DNA of 64,000 bases, taken from Arenibacterium halophilum. GTDB taxonomy: Bacteria; Pseudomonadota; Alphaproteobacteria; Rhodobacterales; Rhodobacteraceae. Below are positions 48,432-61,176 of this stretch, piece after piece; the stretch's first letter is position 1; every line of letters begins with the position of its first letter. A model generated the notes under the pieces. That model was not told where the DNA came from. It searched no databases and worked only from the letters and a program-made list of their open reading frames with translations. Position numbers and translations under genes: made by a program. The stretch covers positions 248,001 to 312,000 of the forward strand of contig NZ_VCPC01000001.1 of NCBI RefSeq assembly GCF_005938225.1, written 5' to 3'.

Positions 48432-50741
48432 TTACGCCAGTTGCTGATGCACCGTGTCGGTCAGCTGGCTGAGCGAGAAGGGTTTCGGCAGGAACACCGA
48501 ATTCGGCACCGGATGGCCATAGTCGGCAAAGGCATCCTCGGCGTAGCCCGATACGAATACCACCCTCACGTCTGGCCGCGTTTCCAAAGCTTTACGCACC
48601 CAGGTTGGGCCATCCATGCCCGGCATCACCACGTCGGTCACGAAAATATCAACCTTCAGGTCGGGGTCGTCCAGCGTGTGCAGCGCATCCTCGGCCGATT
48701 CAGCCTCGAGCACGGTGTAGCCGCGTAAGCGTAGCGCGCGCGAGGCAAATGCGCGCACGGGCGCTTCGTCCTCGACCAGCAGCACGACACCGTCGCCTCG
48801 CCCCGCCGGTTTGGCTTTTACGGGCGGCGGCTCGGCCTCCGCACCTTGGGTCACCGCATCATAGGCCGGCAGATACAGCGTAAAAGTCGTGCCGTCCCCC
48901 AGCCTCGAATCGACAAAGATGAAGCCGCCCGATTGCTTGACGATGCCATAGGCGGTGGACAGTCCCAGCCCGGTGCCTTCGCCGGTGCGTTTCGTTGTAT
49001 AGAACGGTTCGAATATCTTGCTGAGCTTGTCAGGCGCGATGCCGGTGCCATTGTCGCTAACCCGGACTGTCACGTATTCCCCCGGCGGCACAGTGGCGCG
49101 GTCACGTACCAGAGGCTCGCGCTGTACCAGAATTTCGGTATCAATGCGAATGTCGCCACCCTGCGGCATCGCATCGCGTGCGTTGACAACAAGGTTCAGC
49201 AACACCTGTTCCAGCTGCCGCTTGTCGGCCCGGATCGCGCGTAACACCGGGTCATGGCTCAGGGTCAGCGTCACCTTTTCGCCCACCAGCCTGTTCAGCA
49301 GATGGGTCAGGTCCGACAGGGTTTCGCGCAGGTCCAGTACCTCGGGCATCAGGGTCTGCTTGCGGGAAAATGCCAGAAGCTGCGTCACCAGCGCGGCGGC
49401 GCGGTTCGCGTTCTGATTGATCTGCACCAGATCCCCATAATCCTGGTCGCCTTGATCGTGGCGCAGCAACAATAAGTCGCAATGCCCTGAAATCGCGGTC
49501 AAAAGGTTGTTGAAATCGTGGGCCACGCCACCCGCAAGCTGACCGATCGCCTGCATCTTCTGGCTTTGCACGAATTGCGCTTCAAGCGTCTTGAGTTCGG
49601 TCGCGTCGGTGAGAACCGCGATCAGCAAATCCTCGCCCTTTTCCTTGATCGCGTTCATCGTCACCTGAACGAAGGTCTCCGCATCCTTGCGCGCGACTCG
49701 CAGGAATTCGGACTTCTGTGTGCCGCCGCTGGCAATCGTATCGCGCAGCCAGTCCGAAATCGGTCGGCCCAGCCCCTGCATCACATCGCCAACCATCGCG
49801 CCCTCGTTCAAAGAGCCTCCGAGCAGTTGAAGCGCCTGATCATTCGCGGTCAGGATCCGGCCGTCAGGGGCGATCTTCAACAGTGGAACAGGCAATCCGG
49901 CAAACCCGGTGTCCGGCGTGTCGGTCGCGGCCCGGGCCGGTAGCAGAACCAGATTGCGTTGATCGCCATCGCCGGGAAGCTCTGCCACCGCCACAGGAAG
50001 CTTGCCCGCCACGGTCTTGATGACATTTATATCGCCCGAAACCGGCGATTTTCCTGCGAACAGGCTGTCGATCTGGCTGACACGCCCCCCGGCAAGCGCG
50101 CGGGCCGCTTCGTTGGCAAACACGATCTGCCCGGATGCGTCGACCGTCAGCACCGGAACCGGCAGGTCTGTCGCAGCCAACCGGCGCGCACCCACGCTCC
50201 CGGTGGTCGGCATGCGCTCTACCCGCCACAGCAATCCCTCGGGTCCGGCCCGCATCACCGACAGCCGCATGAGCCCATCGCTCCCGGAAATATCTTCGAC
50301 TGCGGAGCCGTTTTCCTCTGCCCGCAGTTGAAGCCGCTCAAGCAGGCCCGCCGGGTCGGCAAGGGTCGAACGCAAATAGTCCGGCAACGAATTGGTGGTA
50401 CCATCAAGCCCAAGCGCGCGGCCAGCCGCATTGACGTGGTGAAGATATCCGGCACGATCGGTCAGGAACATCGGCGCCGGATCATGGGCTATACTCGCCA
50501 CGATGGTCTGCCGCCCCCACCGAGCGCTGAACCTTGCAGACAGCCAAACGAGCATCATGCCCGCCAGAACAGTGATCAAGGTTCCGGCAATGGCAATCAG
50601 GATCACACGTAAAAGCGGTATGTCTGCCGATGGCGCGAGCGCCAGACAGCCCAATGCGACGACGGCAACAATCCCGACCCGCACCGCAACCGGCAGATCG
50701 GGCAGGACACGACGCAGGGAATGAGCGTCGGGCATGTTCAA
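48432..50741 (-). CDS. cckA: Hybrid sensor histidine kinase CckA
   Basis: A 769-residue (TTG start at 50741) or 767-residue (ATG at 50735) kinase; the TTG has the better-spaced G-rich ribosome site. Two membrane helices lie near residues 20-70, then two PAS-like regions (~80-370). The kinase core has GGVAHDFNNLLTAISGHCDLLL (His), LNLVVNARDAMP and GTGLGLSTAYGIVKQSGGF; the HDFNNLL box is typical of CckA. A C-terminal receiver has VLLVEDEAPVR, the phosphoacceptor Asp in FVTDVVMPGMDG and KPFSLSQL. It passes phosphate to ChpT and then CtrA and CpdR. A CtrA-type site lies just upstream. Confidence 0.93.
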   Translation of the reverse strand: MNMPDAHSLRRVLPDLPVAVRVGIVAVVALGCLALAPSADIPLLRVILIAIAGTLITVLAGMMLVWLSARFSARWGRQTIVASIAHDPAPMFLTDRAGYLHHVNAAGRALGLDGTTNSLPDYLRSTLADPAGLLERLQLRAEENGSAVEDISGSDGLMRLSVMRAGPEGLLWRVERMPTTGSVGARRLAATDLPVPVLTVDASGQIVFANEAARALAGGRVSQIDSLFAGKSPVSGDINVIKTVAGKLPVAVAELPGDGDQRNLVLLPARAATDTPDTGFAGLPVPLLKIAPDGRILTANDQALQLLGGSLNEGAMVGDVMQGLGRPISDWLRDTIASGGTQKSEFLRVARKDAETFVQVTMNAIKEKGEDLLIAVLTDATELKTLEAQFVQSQKMQAIGQLAGGVAHDFNNLLTAISGHCDLLLLRHDQGDQDYGDLVQINQNANRAAALVTQLLAFSRKQTLMPEVLDLRETLSDLTHLLNRLVGEKVTLTLSHDPVLRAIRADKRQLEQVLLNLVVNARDAMPQGGDIRIDTEILVQREPLVRDRATVPPGEYVTVRVSDNGTGIAPDKLSKIFEPFYTTKRTGEGTGLGLSTAYGIVKQSGGFIFVDSRLGDGTTFTLYLPAYDAVTQGAEAEPPPVKAKPAGRGDGVVLLVEDEAPVRAFASRALRLRGYTVLEAESAEDALHTLDDPDLKVDIFVTDVVMPGMDGPTWVRKALETRPDVRVVFVSGYAEDAFADYGHPVPNSVFLPKPFSLSQLTDTVHQQLA

Positions 50742-50787
50742 TATCTGGCCCCCCTCGGAATCGCCGACAAACTGTCGCTGTCAGATA

Positions 50788-50802
50788 TTAACCTATGGTT
50801 AA
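50788..50802 (-). promoter_or_regulatory. CtrA-type box TTAA-CCTATGG-TTAA upstream of cckA
   Basis: An exact TTAA-N7-TTAA match, the consensus for the cell-cycle regulator CtrA, 47-53 bases before the cckA start. As CckA controls CtrA phosphorylation, this would give feedback. The repeat is also palindromic (TTAACC/GGTTAA). Confidence 0.7.
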
Positions 50803-50836
50803 CATCAGTTGCGCCACAAAGAGAGAGCGTTGGGGA

Positions 50837-51994
50837 TCAGGCCCGACACAGATGCGCGGTGTAAAAGCCATCGGTGCCCTGCGTCACCGGCCAATGCGCC
50901 TGATCCACCATTAACCAGCCTGAGGATTCTGACAAAACAGACTGAACAAGAAGCGAATTTTCTTCGGCGAGAACGGAACAGGTTGCATAGGCGACCGTTC
51001 CGCCTTCGGTCGTGAAATTCATAGCCTGACGCAGAATATCGGCCTGTGTGGCGCGCAGGCGATCCAGGGCTGCGGCATCCAGCCGCCATTTGCCCTCGGG
51101 CGCGCGGCGCCACGAGCCGCTGCCCGAACAGGGCACGTCGCACAGAACCAGATCGAAAGGCGCCGCCGCCGCCAGCTTGTCGGTGGCGATAACCGATACA
51201 TGGGCCCCGGCACGCTCTGCTCGCGGCTGCAGATCGTTCAGCCGCTGCGGCGCGATATCATGGGCGAACACCTGCGCCTCGGGGCAGCGCGCCGCAATAG
51301 CCAATGTCTTACCGCCGCCTCCGGCGCACAGGTCCAGCACGCGCATCCCGGCGCGCAGGTTCAGCCTGTCGACCACGGCTTGCGAAGCTGCGTCCTGCAA
51401 TTCAACCAACCCGTCGGTATAAGCAGGCGCATTGCGCAGGGCACGCGCACCTTCGACCACCTCAAGTGCAGTGGGTGATGCCGGATGAGAAACCGCCGTT
51501 ATCCCGCTGTGTTTCAAAGACTCAATCGCCCAATCCACATCTGCCTTGATCAGATTGACTCGCAAATGCACCCCCGCGCGATGGCGCAGGGCTGCTGCCG
51601 TCTGCGCGGCATCATCCCCAAGTCGTGGCCACAGCCAATCGGGCATGTCCAGTGCCTCGGCACCCTCGGCCGGAGGACGACCCAAGGCCAGTTCTTCGGG
51701 GGTCAACGGTGCAGGTGCATGGCCCTGCCCTGAAAACAGCGACTCGGGCGCCTCGTCGTCTTGCCGAAGTGCACCCAGCATGAGGGCGCGGCCGGTTTCG
51801 CCACCGCCCAGCGCCGCACAAGACCGCCAGCGCCGCAAAACGCCGAACACATGATCGCGCACCGCCGCCCGGTCCTTGGACCCGGCAAACCGACTGCGAC
51901 GCGCCCAGCCGGTCAGCACCTGCTCGGCCGCCGCGCCTCCGGCGATCGCGTCGAGACACTCGATCGCGGCCTGTATCCGGGCGCCCGGCGTCAT
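50837..51994 (-). CDS. RsmB-like rRNA cytosine-C5 methyltransferase
   Basis: A 385-residue RNA methyltransferase. The SAM-binding core is MRVLDLCAGGGGKTLAIAARC. The two catalytic cysteines lie in LCDVPCSGSGSWRR (motif IV) and VAYATCSVLAEEN (motif VI). An N-terminal NusB-like part probably binds rRNA. The start is 2 bases after the guaB stop, so it is co-transcribed. Called RsmB-like because of overall layout; the exact modified base is not certain. Confidence 0.88.
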   Translation of the reverse strand: MTPGARIQAAIECLDAIAGGAAAEQVLTGWARRSRFAGSKDRAAVRDHVFGVLRRWRSCAALGGGETGRALMLGALRQDDEAPESLFSGQGHAPAPLTPEELALGRPPAEGAEALDMPDWLWPRLGDDAAQTAAALRHRAGVHLRVNLIKADVDWAIESLKHSGITAVSHPASPTALEVVEGARALRNAPAYTDGLVELQDAASQAVVDRLNLRAGMRVLDLCAGGGGKTLAIAARCPEAQVFAHDIAPQRLNDLQPRAERAGAHVSVIATDKLAAAAPFDLVLCDVPCSGSGSWRRAPEGKWRLDAAALDRLRATQADILRQAMNFTTEGGTVAYATCSVLAEENSLLVQSVLSESSGWLMVDQAHWPVTQGTDGFYTAHLCRA

Positions 51995-51996
51995 CC

Positions 51997-55707
<3,711 letters not shown>

Positions 55708-55825
55708 CCGCGGACCTGTCGGCCCGCCGTTCCAGATTCGATTTGGCCGCACACCCGGCGTGAGCAGCTTTACCCCGTTTTAAGGCATTGGCGTCTAAGC
55801 CTCCTCTGTCGAACGGAGTGAGAGC

Positions 55826-57022
55826 ATGACGGCAACAGACGCGCCCCGCGATGGGGCCGTATCCTTGGGCATATTTCGGGTAGGCGCGCTTGTGGTGGCG
55901 GTACCATCACTGCGCATCCGCGAAGTGGTCATGCGGCCCGGTTGCTTCAGCCCCCTGCCCGCGGGCAGCCCCTACACCATCGGCGTCATGATCCTGCGTG
56001 ACGATACTGTTCCGGTGATCGACCTGCACCAGATGCTTGAGGGCGCCCCAACCCCAAGGGGCGAAAGCGACATCATTGTCGTGCTCCGTTGCGGAGGAAG
56101 GCTTCTCGGCCTGCTTGCCACCGAAATCCGGGGTTTGCTTTCGGTCAATGCCAGCGACCGACGTTCAATCCAGCTCCCCAACGGCACGGAACGCGATGTC
56201 ATTCGGCATGACGGTGAAATCATCAGCATTCTTTCGGTCGAGGACCTGTTTGCACAGGGTTTGGATACCGCACAAGAAACGATGCACTCTGCCGATGCCA
56301 TCGCCGCCCCGGACGAGGTGTCCTATCTTCTGTGTGGCATTGCCGGGCACAACTTTGCCGTCGAAACCCTGTTGATCGACGCCACTCTGCCCCGCAGCGA
56401 ATTGAAAGATAGCCCGCTTGTCGTTGGCATGTGTGATGGTGTGATCACCCATCATGGGCACGATATTCCCGTTCTTGATACCCTGCAGGCGCTTGGGCTT
56501 GGGGCAAATGCGGCACGTCCGACCGAGTCGGGTTCGATCGTTGTGCGCATGGAGGGAAGCGGCCTTGTCGGGCTTGAAGTGGATCGGTTTCACGACATTT
56601 GCCGTCTGCGCGAAAGCGATTTCCAGCCCCGCCCCCAAATCACGACCACACGGCCCGATCTGGTCCCGCGTGCCTATGTGACACCAGACGGCGACTGGTT
56701 TCAGGTCGTGGAGTCCAGCGCGGTTCAGAAAGACGATGGGTTTCACCAATTTGCCAGGGCAACCGCCTCTGACCGAAACCAGACCAGCCCAGAGGACGAG
56801 GCACGCGGCCCTGAAGAGACATATCTTGTTTTCAATGCCGGCGGGCGATTCGCCTGTGACATCCGCAAGGTATTCGAGATTATTCGCCTGCCGAACGCAC
56901 AGATCGCCATACCTGCGCGTGGAGACGGCTATTCTGGCACGATCACGCACCGCCGCCAGGTTGTTCCTCTGCTGTGTCTGGCGCAGGTTTTCGGGCAACG
57001 CGGCACCTATCGCGAAGATTAA
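55826..57022 (+). CDS. Multi-CheW-domain chemotaxis protein, cut short by an in-frame stop
   Basis: A 398-residue protein with a GGAGTGAG ribosome site before the ATG at 55826. Three CheW-like domains are visible: ~12-150 (FRVGALVVAVPSLRIREV), ~165-300 (LLCGIAGHNFAVETLLID) and a third from ~327 (LVFNAGGRFACDIRKVFEI). The third stops abruptly at TAA (57020-57022) within the domain. In the same frame the next codons encode GILLIDRAGQLFGFKVDSLIEV, precisely the missing half of a CheW domain. The TAA is thus likely a nonsense mutation, an error, or a readthrough site. CheW proteins link chemoreceptors to CheA; the receptor follows immediately. Confidence 0.88.
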   Translation: MTATDAPRDGAVSLGIFRVGALVVAVPSLRIREVVMRPGCFSPLPAGSPYTIGVMILRDDTVPVIDLHQMLEGAPTPRGESDIIVVLRCGGRLLGLLATEIRGLLSVNASDRRSIQLPNGTERDVIRHDGEIISILSVEDLFAQGLDTAQETMHSADAIAAPDEVSYLLCGIAGHNFAVETLLIDATLPRSELKDSPLVVGMCDGVITHHGHDIPVLDTLQALGLGANAARPTESGSIVVRMEGSGLVGLEVDRFHDICRLRESDFQPRPQITTTRPDLVPRAYVTPDGDWFQVVESSAVQKDDGFHQFARATASDRNQTSPEDEARGPEETYLVFNAGGRFACDIRKVFEIIRLPNAQIAIPARGDGYSGTITHRRQVVPLLCLAQVFGQRGTYRED

Positions 57023-57406
57023 AGCGGCATACTTCTGATCGACAGGGCCGGACAATTGTTCGGCTTCAAGGTGGACTCGCTGATCGAAGTCGCACGCGGC
57101 CGGGTCGTCAAGAACAAGAGCACGACGGGCCTGCAAATCATGCAGAACAGCAAGACCGGCGATCTGACGTCGCTGGTGAATTTTGACACGATCCTCCAAC
57201 GGGTCGAGCCGCCGGTTACTACGGACACTACTCGCGACGAAGAAACCTCTTTGCCCAATGATAGTGCGCCAAATCCCGGCCCTCTGGATCCCGAAAATAA
57301 ATCCGCGCCCGCCGAGCGGTCCAAATCAGATCATGAGACAGCGGCGATGTCCAAGTTCCCGCAGCAAGACAATGAAGCCGTTGATCGGATTCCGCATCCC
57401 GGTTGA
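57023..57406 (+). pseudogene. Displaced C-terminal half of the third CheW domain
   Basis: Directly after the TAA the same frame stays open for 127 codons to TGA at 57404-57406. The first ~45 residues (GILLIDRAGQLFGFKVDSL, VARGRVVKNK) complete the CheW fold. The remainder is a low-complexity acidic tail (PPVTTDTTRDEET, PGPLDPENKS). It has no ribosome site of its own. A full-length protein would be 526 residues. Confidence 0.75.
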
Positions 57407-57472
57407 CCCGCCGTTAAATCTTATCTGCCAAACCGCCATTCACTGTTCAGGCCCGACTGGGGAAATCACCAC

Positions 57473-60205
57473 ATGACATTCAATTTATCCGAAGATGATC
57501 TTGGCGCTATCGCCGCTGCGGCTGGCTTGGGCGGCGTCACCCTGCGTATCGAATCTGACACAGGCAAGATCACGGAAGCCTGTGACCCCAAGAAACGGCT
57601 ACCGATCACCATCTCGAAAGTGAAAGGTACGGCCTTTCAAGACCTGTTCGCGGCACAACAGGTCGCACAAGCATCGCTGGCCAGCGCAGGGCAAGTTCAG
57701 ACAGCGCTTGATGCCCCTTTGTCCGGCAAGACTGACCTTGCACTTGTGGGAACGTTGATTCCGGCCAAGAACGGCGCTTCGGTCCTGTTCTTCGGTGATG
57801 TGCAACCTCGCCCCGCACAGGGACGGGCGGCAGATGCTCTGGAATTTTACATCGACAGAGATGGCAATATCGTCAGCGCCAGTCGCGCCCTGCTCGATCT
57901 GATGCACGCGACCGCCGACGATCTTTCCGGTCAGGGCTTTGATGCCACGGCAGATGTCGGAGAAGGACTTTCCTATCCCGACTGGGATGCCATCGCAAAG
58001 GGTGGAAAATGGTCGGGCGACATCGGTCTCCGCGGGCACAATGGCGAAGCCCGCACCTGGTTGCGCGGTACGATTACGGCATTGCCCGAAGACGCCACCG
58101 ACCTCTGTGGTTTTGTTTTCAATGGCGCCAATATCAGCGATCTGCAGAACGCAAATCGCTCGCTTGGCGACATCATTGACGCCCTCAACCAAACCTCTGC
58201 GCGAATCGAGTTCACGCCCGAGGGAGATGTGCTGGATGCGAACCAGATCTTCCTCGATCTCATGGGTTACGAACTTTCTGAAATCGTCGGTCAGAACCAC
58301 GCGATGTTCTGTCGCTCGGACGAAGTTGGCAGCCCGGCGTATCGGCAGCACTGGAAAGATCTGGCGAATGGCAAAAGTCGCACCGATTTCTACGTGCTGC
58401 AGCGCAAGGACGGAACCCTGGTTCGCCTCCGGGCGAGCTACAATGCGGTTCATGACGCCGCTGGCAAGGTTCAGAAAATCGTCAAGATTGGAATGGACAC
58501 AACGAATGTCTGGCTGTCCGGCCGCGACATGAAAAGCCGCGTGGATGCAATCGAAAACATTCTTTGCATCTTCGAGTTTGACATCGAAGGCAGAATGCTC
58601 CGCGCGAATGACCGATTTTGCAAACTCACGGGAAGAAATAGCTCGGACATCGAAGGCAAGCGCCTAGAGGAATTATGCCCACCAGATACCAACCGCTCGA
58701 GCGCATTTAAAGGCATGTGGAAGACATTCCGCGCGGGACAAGGGCTGGGCGGCGAGCTGCGCATGATGAATGTGGACGGTGACGTCCTTTACCTTCACGT
58801 GGAGTATAGCGTCATTCTCGATTACGACGGCAATCCGGCGCGCGTGGTTGCCTATTCCCGAGATATCACAGAAGCAAAGGCTCTCTCTGCCGATTATGAA
58901 AGTAAGATCAAGGCGATCAGCCGTGCGCAGGCAATGATCGAATTCGACCTCGAAGGTCAGATTTTGACCGCGAACACGAATTTCCTCGAAGCTATGGGAT
59001 ACCGCTCGGAAGAGGCCATCGCAGGCAAGCACCACAGCATGTTCTGCGACAAGGAAACGGTCGAAAGCCCTGATTATGCCAAGCAGTGGGAAAAATTGAA
59101 ATCCGGCCAGTATGTCGAAGGTGAATTCCGTCGCATTCGTGCCGATGGCAGCGAAATCTGGCTTCGTGCAACCTACAGCCCGGTCCTGGATTCCGACGGT
59201 TCTCCGAAGAAAGTCGTAAAATATGCTGTCGACGTCACAGCCGAAACCATTCGCGCGGCTGATTTCGAAAGCAAGGTCGGAGCGATAAACAAGTCATTGG
59301 CAATGATCGAATACGATCTGGATGGCAACGTTGTGGATACCAACGATAAATTTCTGCGCCTGACCGGATATTCCCGCCGCGAGATGATCGGCCAGAATCA
59401 TGCCCATTTCTGCCCGAGCGACGAAGTGCAGACACAAGAATACCGCAACTTGTGGTCCGATCTTCGTAACGGTCAGTACTGGCTTGGTCGCGCAACCCGG
59501 GTTGGGAAATTCGGCAATGAAATATTCGTGAACACGACCTGCGCACCGATTTTCGACAAGTCCGGCCTTCCACGCGGCGTGATCGAATACGCCTTTGATA
59601 TCACCACGCAGGTTCGGCTTGAGAATGAAATAAAGAGCAAGGCAGGCGAGATGGGTGGCATCGTCTCGGAGCTTGGTGATTCCATATCCCAAATCACAGG
59701 GTCGACCGCCGAAACGATCGAGATGGCGCAAGCATCTCGCAGCAACGCAGATGTCGGGTTTGACGCGCTCAACAATGCTATCGCCTCGATTGACCTTATC
59801 CAAAAGTCTTCGGACGAAATATCAGATATCGTGCGCGTAATCGGCGAAATTGCAAACCAGACCAACCTTCTTGCCTTCAACGCGGCGATCGAGGCCGCAA
59901 GGGCCGGGGAACATGGTATCGGGTTTTCGGTCGTGGCAGACGAGGTGCGCAAGCTGGCCGAACGCAGTTCTGGAGCCGCGCAGGAAATCGGCAAGCTGAT
60001 AGGCCAATCTGTTGAGCGGGTGAACCTTGGCACCGAACGATCGCAGGCTGCCAAACTCGCCTTTGAAGAAATCGTATCCAGCGTTGCCCAGACCACCAGT
60101 TCGATTCAGAAAATATCAAGCTCTGCCAATGTTCAGCAGAAAGTCTCTGAACGGGTGGTTCAATTGATCGGCGAACTGGTCGAAACCGCCGGAACCCGCT
60201 CGTGA
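57473..60205 (+). CDS. Soluble chemoreceptor with multiple PAS domains
   Basis: A 910-residue methyl-accepting chemotaxis-type protein without membrane helices or a HAMP domain. About five PAS-like repeats are seen, near 120-215, 235-360, 370-480, 485-605 and 610-725. They have repeated motifs such as [37 protein letters not shown] and [15 protein letters not shown]. The signalling tip at ~790-850 is [43 protein letters not shown]. Relatives with repeated PAS domains (Aer2-like or FrzCD-like) sense redox, flavin or small ligands inside the cell. It starts 66 bases after the CheW reading frame. Confidence 0.92.
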   Translation: MTFNLSEDDLGAIAAAAGLGGVTLRIESDTGKITEACDPKKRLPITISKVKGTAFQDLFAAQQVAQASLASAGQVQTALDAPLSGKTDLALVGTLIPAKNGASVLFFGDVQPRPAQGRAADALEFYIDRDGNIVSASRALLDLMHATADDLSGQGFDATADVGEGLSYPDWDAIAKGGKWSGDIGLRGHNGEARTWLRGTITALPEDATDLCGFVFNGANISDLQNANRSLGDIIDALNQTSARIEFTPEGDVLDANQIFLDLMGYELSEIVGQNHAMFCRSDEVGSPAYRQHWKDLANGKSRTDFYVLQRKDGTLVRLRASYNAVHDAAGKVQKIVKIGMDTTNVWLSGRDMKSRVDAIENILCIFEFDIEGRMLRANDRFCKLTGRNSSDIEGKRLEELCPPDTNRSSAFKGMWKTFRAGQGLGGELRMMNVDGDVLYLHVEYSVILDYDGNPARVVAYSRDITEAKALSADYESKIKAISRAQAMIEFDLEGQILTANTNFLEAMGYRSEEAIAGKHHSMFCDKETVESPDYAKQWEKLKSGQYVEGEFRRIRADGSEIWLRATYSPVLDSDGSPKKVVKYAVDVTAETIRAADFESKVGAINKSLAMIEYDLDGNVVDTNDKFLRLTGYSRREMIGQNHAHFCPSDEVQTQEYRNLWSDLRNGQYWLGRATRVGKFGNEIFVNTTCAPIFDKSGLPRGVIEYAFDITTQVRLENEIKSKAGEMGGIVSELGDSISQITGSTAETIEMAQASRSNADVGFDALNNAIASIDLIQKSSDEISDIVRVIGEIANQTNLLAFNAAIEAARAGEHGIGFSVVADEVRKLAERSSGAAQEIGKLIGQSVERVNLGTERSQAAKLAFEEIVSSVAQTTSSIQKISSSANVQQKVSERVVQLIGELVETAGTRS

Positions 60206-60509
60206 GCGCGAGCGAAAGATGTTCGGGCCATCAGCAGGGCATATCGATCCACGCTCCAACGTTGGTGGTTGCTTCTCGCAGCCACCAAACGGCGGCCTGC
60301 CCAGCGATCGTACTTGGTTTTGAACAGCAAGCCCCGGGTGTTCGATATATCCATCCTTCACTGCGCCAGACCTGCATCGCCGTTTAAGATGCAGCTTGGC
60401 CTGTTGGCAGACGAAATCGCTCACGCCGGGCCCCGCCACAACTCGGGAGCCATCAAAGCCAGATTCTCGGTTGCACAAGGTCGGTGCGCAGGCTAGAGAC
60501 ATCGCTGTT
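60206..60509. other. Intergenic region between receptor gene and tRNA-Gly
   Basis: About 300 bases. Open frames on both strands exist but have no ribosome site or recognisable family. I see no terminator hairpin with a T run. Possibly decayed sequence. Confidence 0.45.
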
Positions 60510-60583
60510 GCGGGTATGGTGTAGTGGTAGCGCGCCGGCTTCCCAAGCCTGAAGTGCGGGTTCGATTCCCGCTACCCGCTCCA
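60510..60583 (+). tRNA. tRNA-Gly, anticodon CCC
   Basis: A 74-base cloverleaf with encoded CCA. The acceptor stem GCGGGTA pairs with TACCCGC, and the T arm is GCGGG-TTCGATT-CCCGC. Anticodon loop TTCCCAA gives CCC, reading GGG. The anticodon stem CCGGC/GCCTG has one C-U mismatch at positions 28-42, and the D stem uses G-U pairs. Still a convincing tRNA. Confidence 0.93.
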
Positions 60584-60834
60584 AATCCTTGGATATGTCT
60601 GTGATTTAGTCGCCCCAAGGCTGCCAAGTGGCGCACGTCTGGTTTGACGTGCGCGAATTATCCGACTGCTCAGGAAAGCGTTTATCGAGCTGGTATCGCG
60701 CCAAGGCCCGACTACCGGTATCTATGGACAGCCCGCACCAGACGATCACATTCGAAGAATTCTCCACACACCCCACGTCATGTTTTGTCACCCCTGCTCT
60801 GTAGCACTGTCTGCGTCACAAGGGGAAATCGAAG

Positions 60835-61062
60835 ATGACCAAAGGGGAACTGCGACGCGCGCTTTTTGAACTGCTAATTGTATCCAGCGTCGGCGGCGGG
60901 CTTGCCTTGGCCTGTCTCGAAACAGGCGCATTTTGGGCGCTGCTGGTGGTATGTCCGGTCACTTTGGCCTGTATTTGGCTGATAAGCGGAAAAGTTGCGC
61001 GCTGGAATACTCAGGTTCTTCGCGCGCCGCCCCGCAAGGAAACCTGCCAATGTGGCGACTAG
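60835..61062 (+). CDS. Small two-helix membrane protein
   Basis: A 75-residue protein whose ATG at 60835 follows AAGGGGAAATCGAAG. Two hydrophobic helices (LLIVSSVGGGLALACLE and FWALLVVCPVTLACIWLI) are separated by a short turn. A basic tail ends in CQCGD. No family was recognised. The ribosome site and coherent helices suggest a real gene. Confidence 0.58.
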   Translation: MTKGELRRALFELLIVSSVGGGLALACLETGAFWALLVVCPVTLACIWLISGKVARWNTQVLRAPPRKETCQCGD

Positions 61063-61109
61063 ACCCTCATGGTCATGCGTGTTCGTATGGTAACAAGTGA
61101 AATGTTAAC

Positions 61110-61132
61110 GGCGCGGGACAGTGTCCCGCGCC
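61110..61132. terminator. Perfect 10-bp hairpin between convergent genes
   Basis: GGCGCGGGAC pairs exactly with GTCCCGCGCC around an AGT loop, between the small membrane protein and the acyl-CoA ligase gene, which converge here. No long T run follows on either strand, but it may act as a shared bidirectional terminator. Confidence 0.6.
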
Positions 61133-61176
61133 ATCACGTTTTGGGGCATCCGGCACCTATGCCGACACCCGGTTGC

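Noticed and set aside
60206-60509. Decayed transposase or extra gene before tRNA-Gly
   Set aside because: Frames on both strands lack ribosome sites and recognisable motifs; nothing supports a mobile element.
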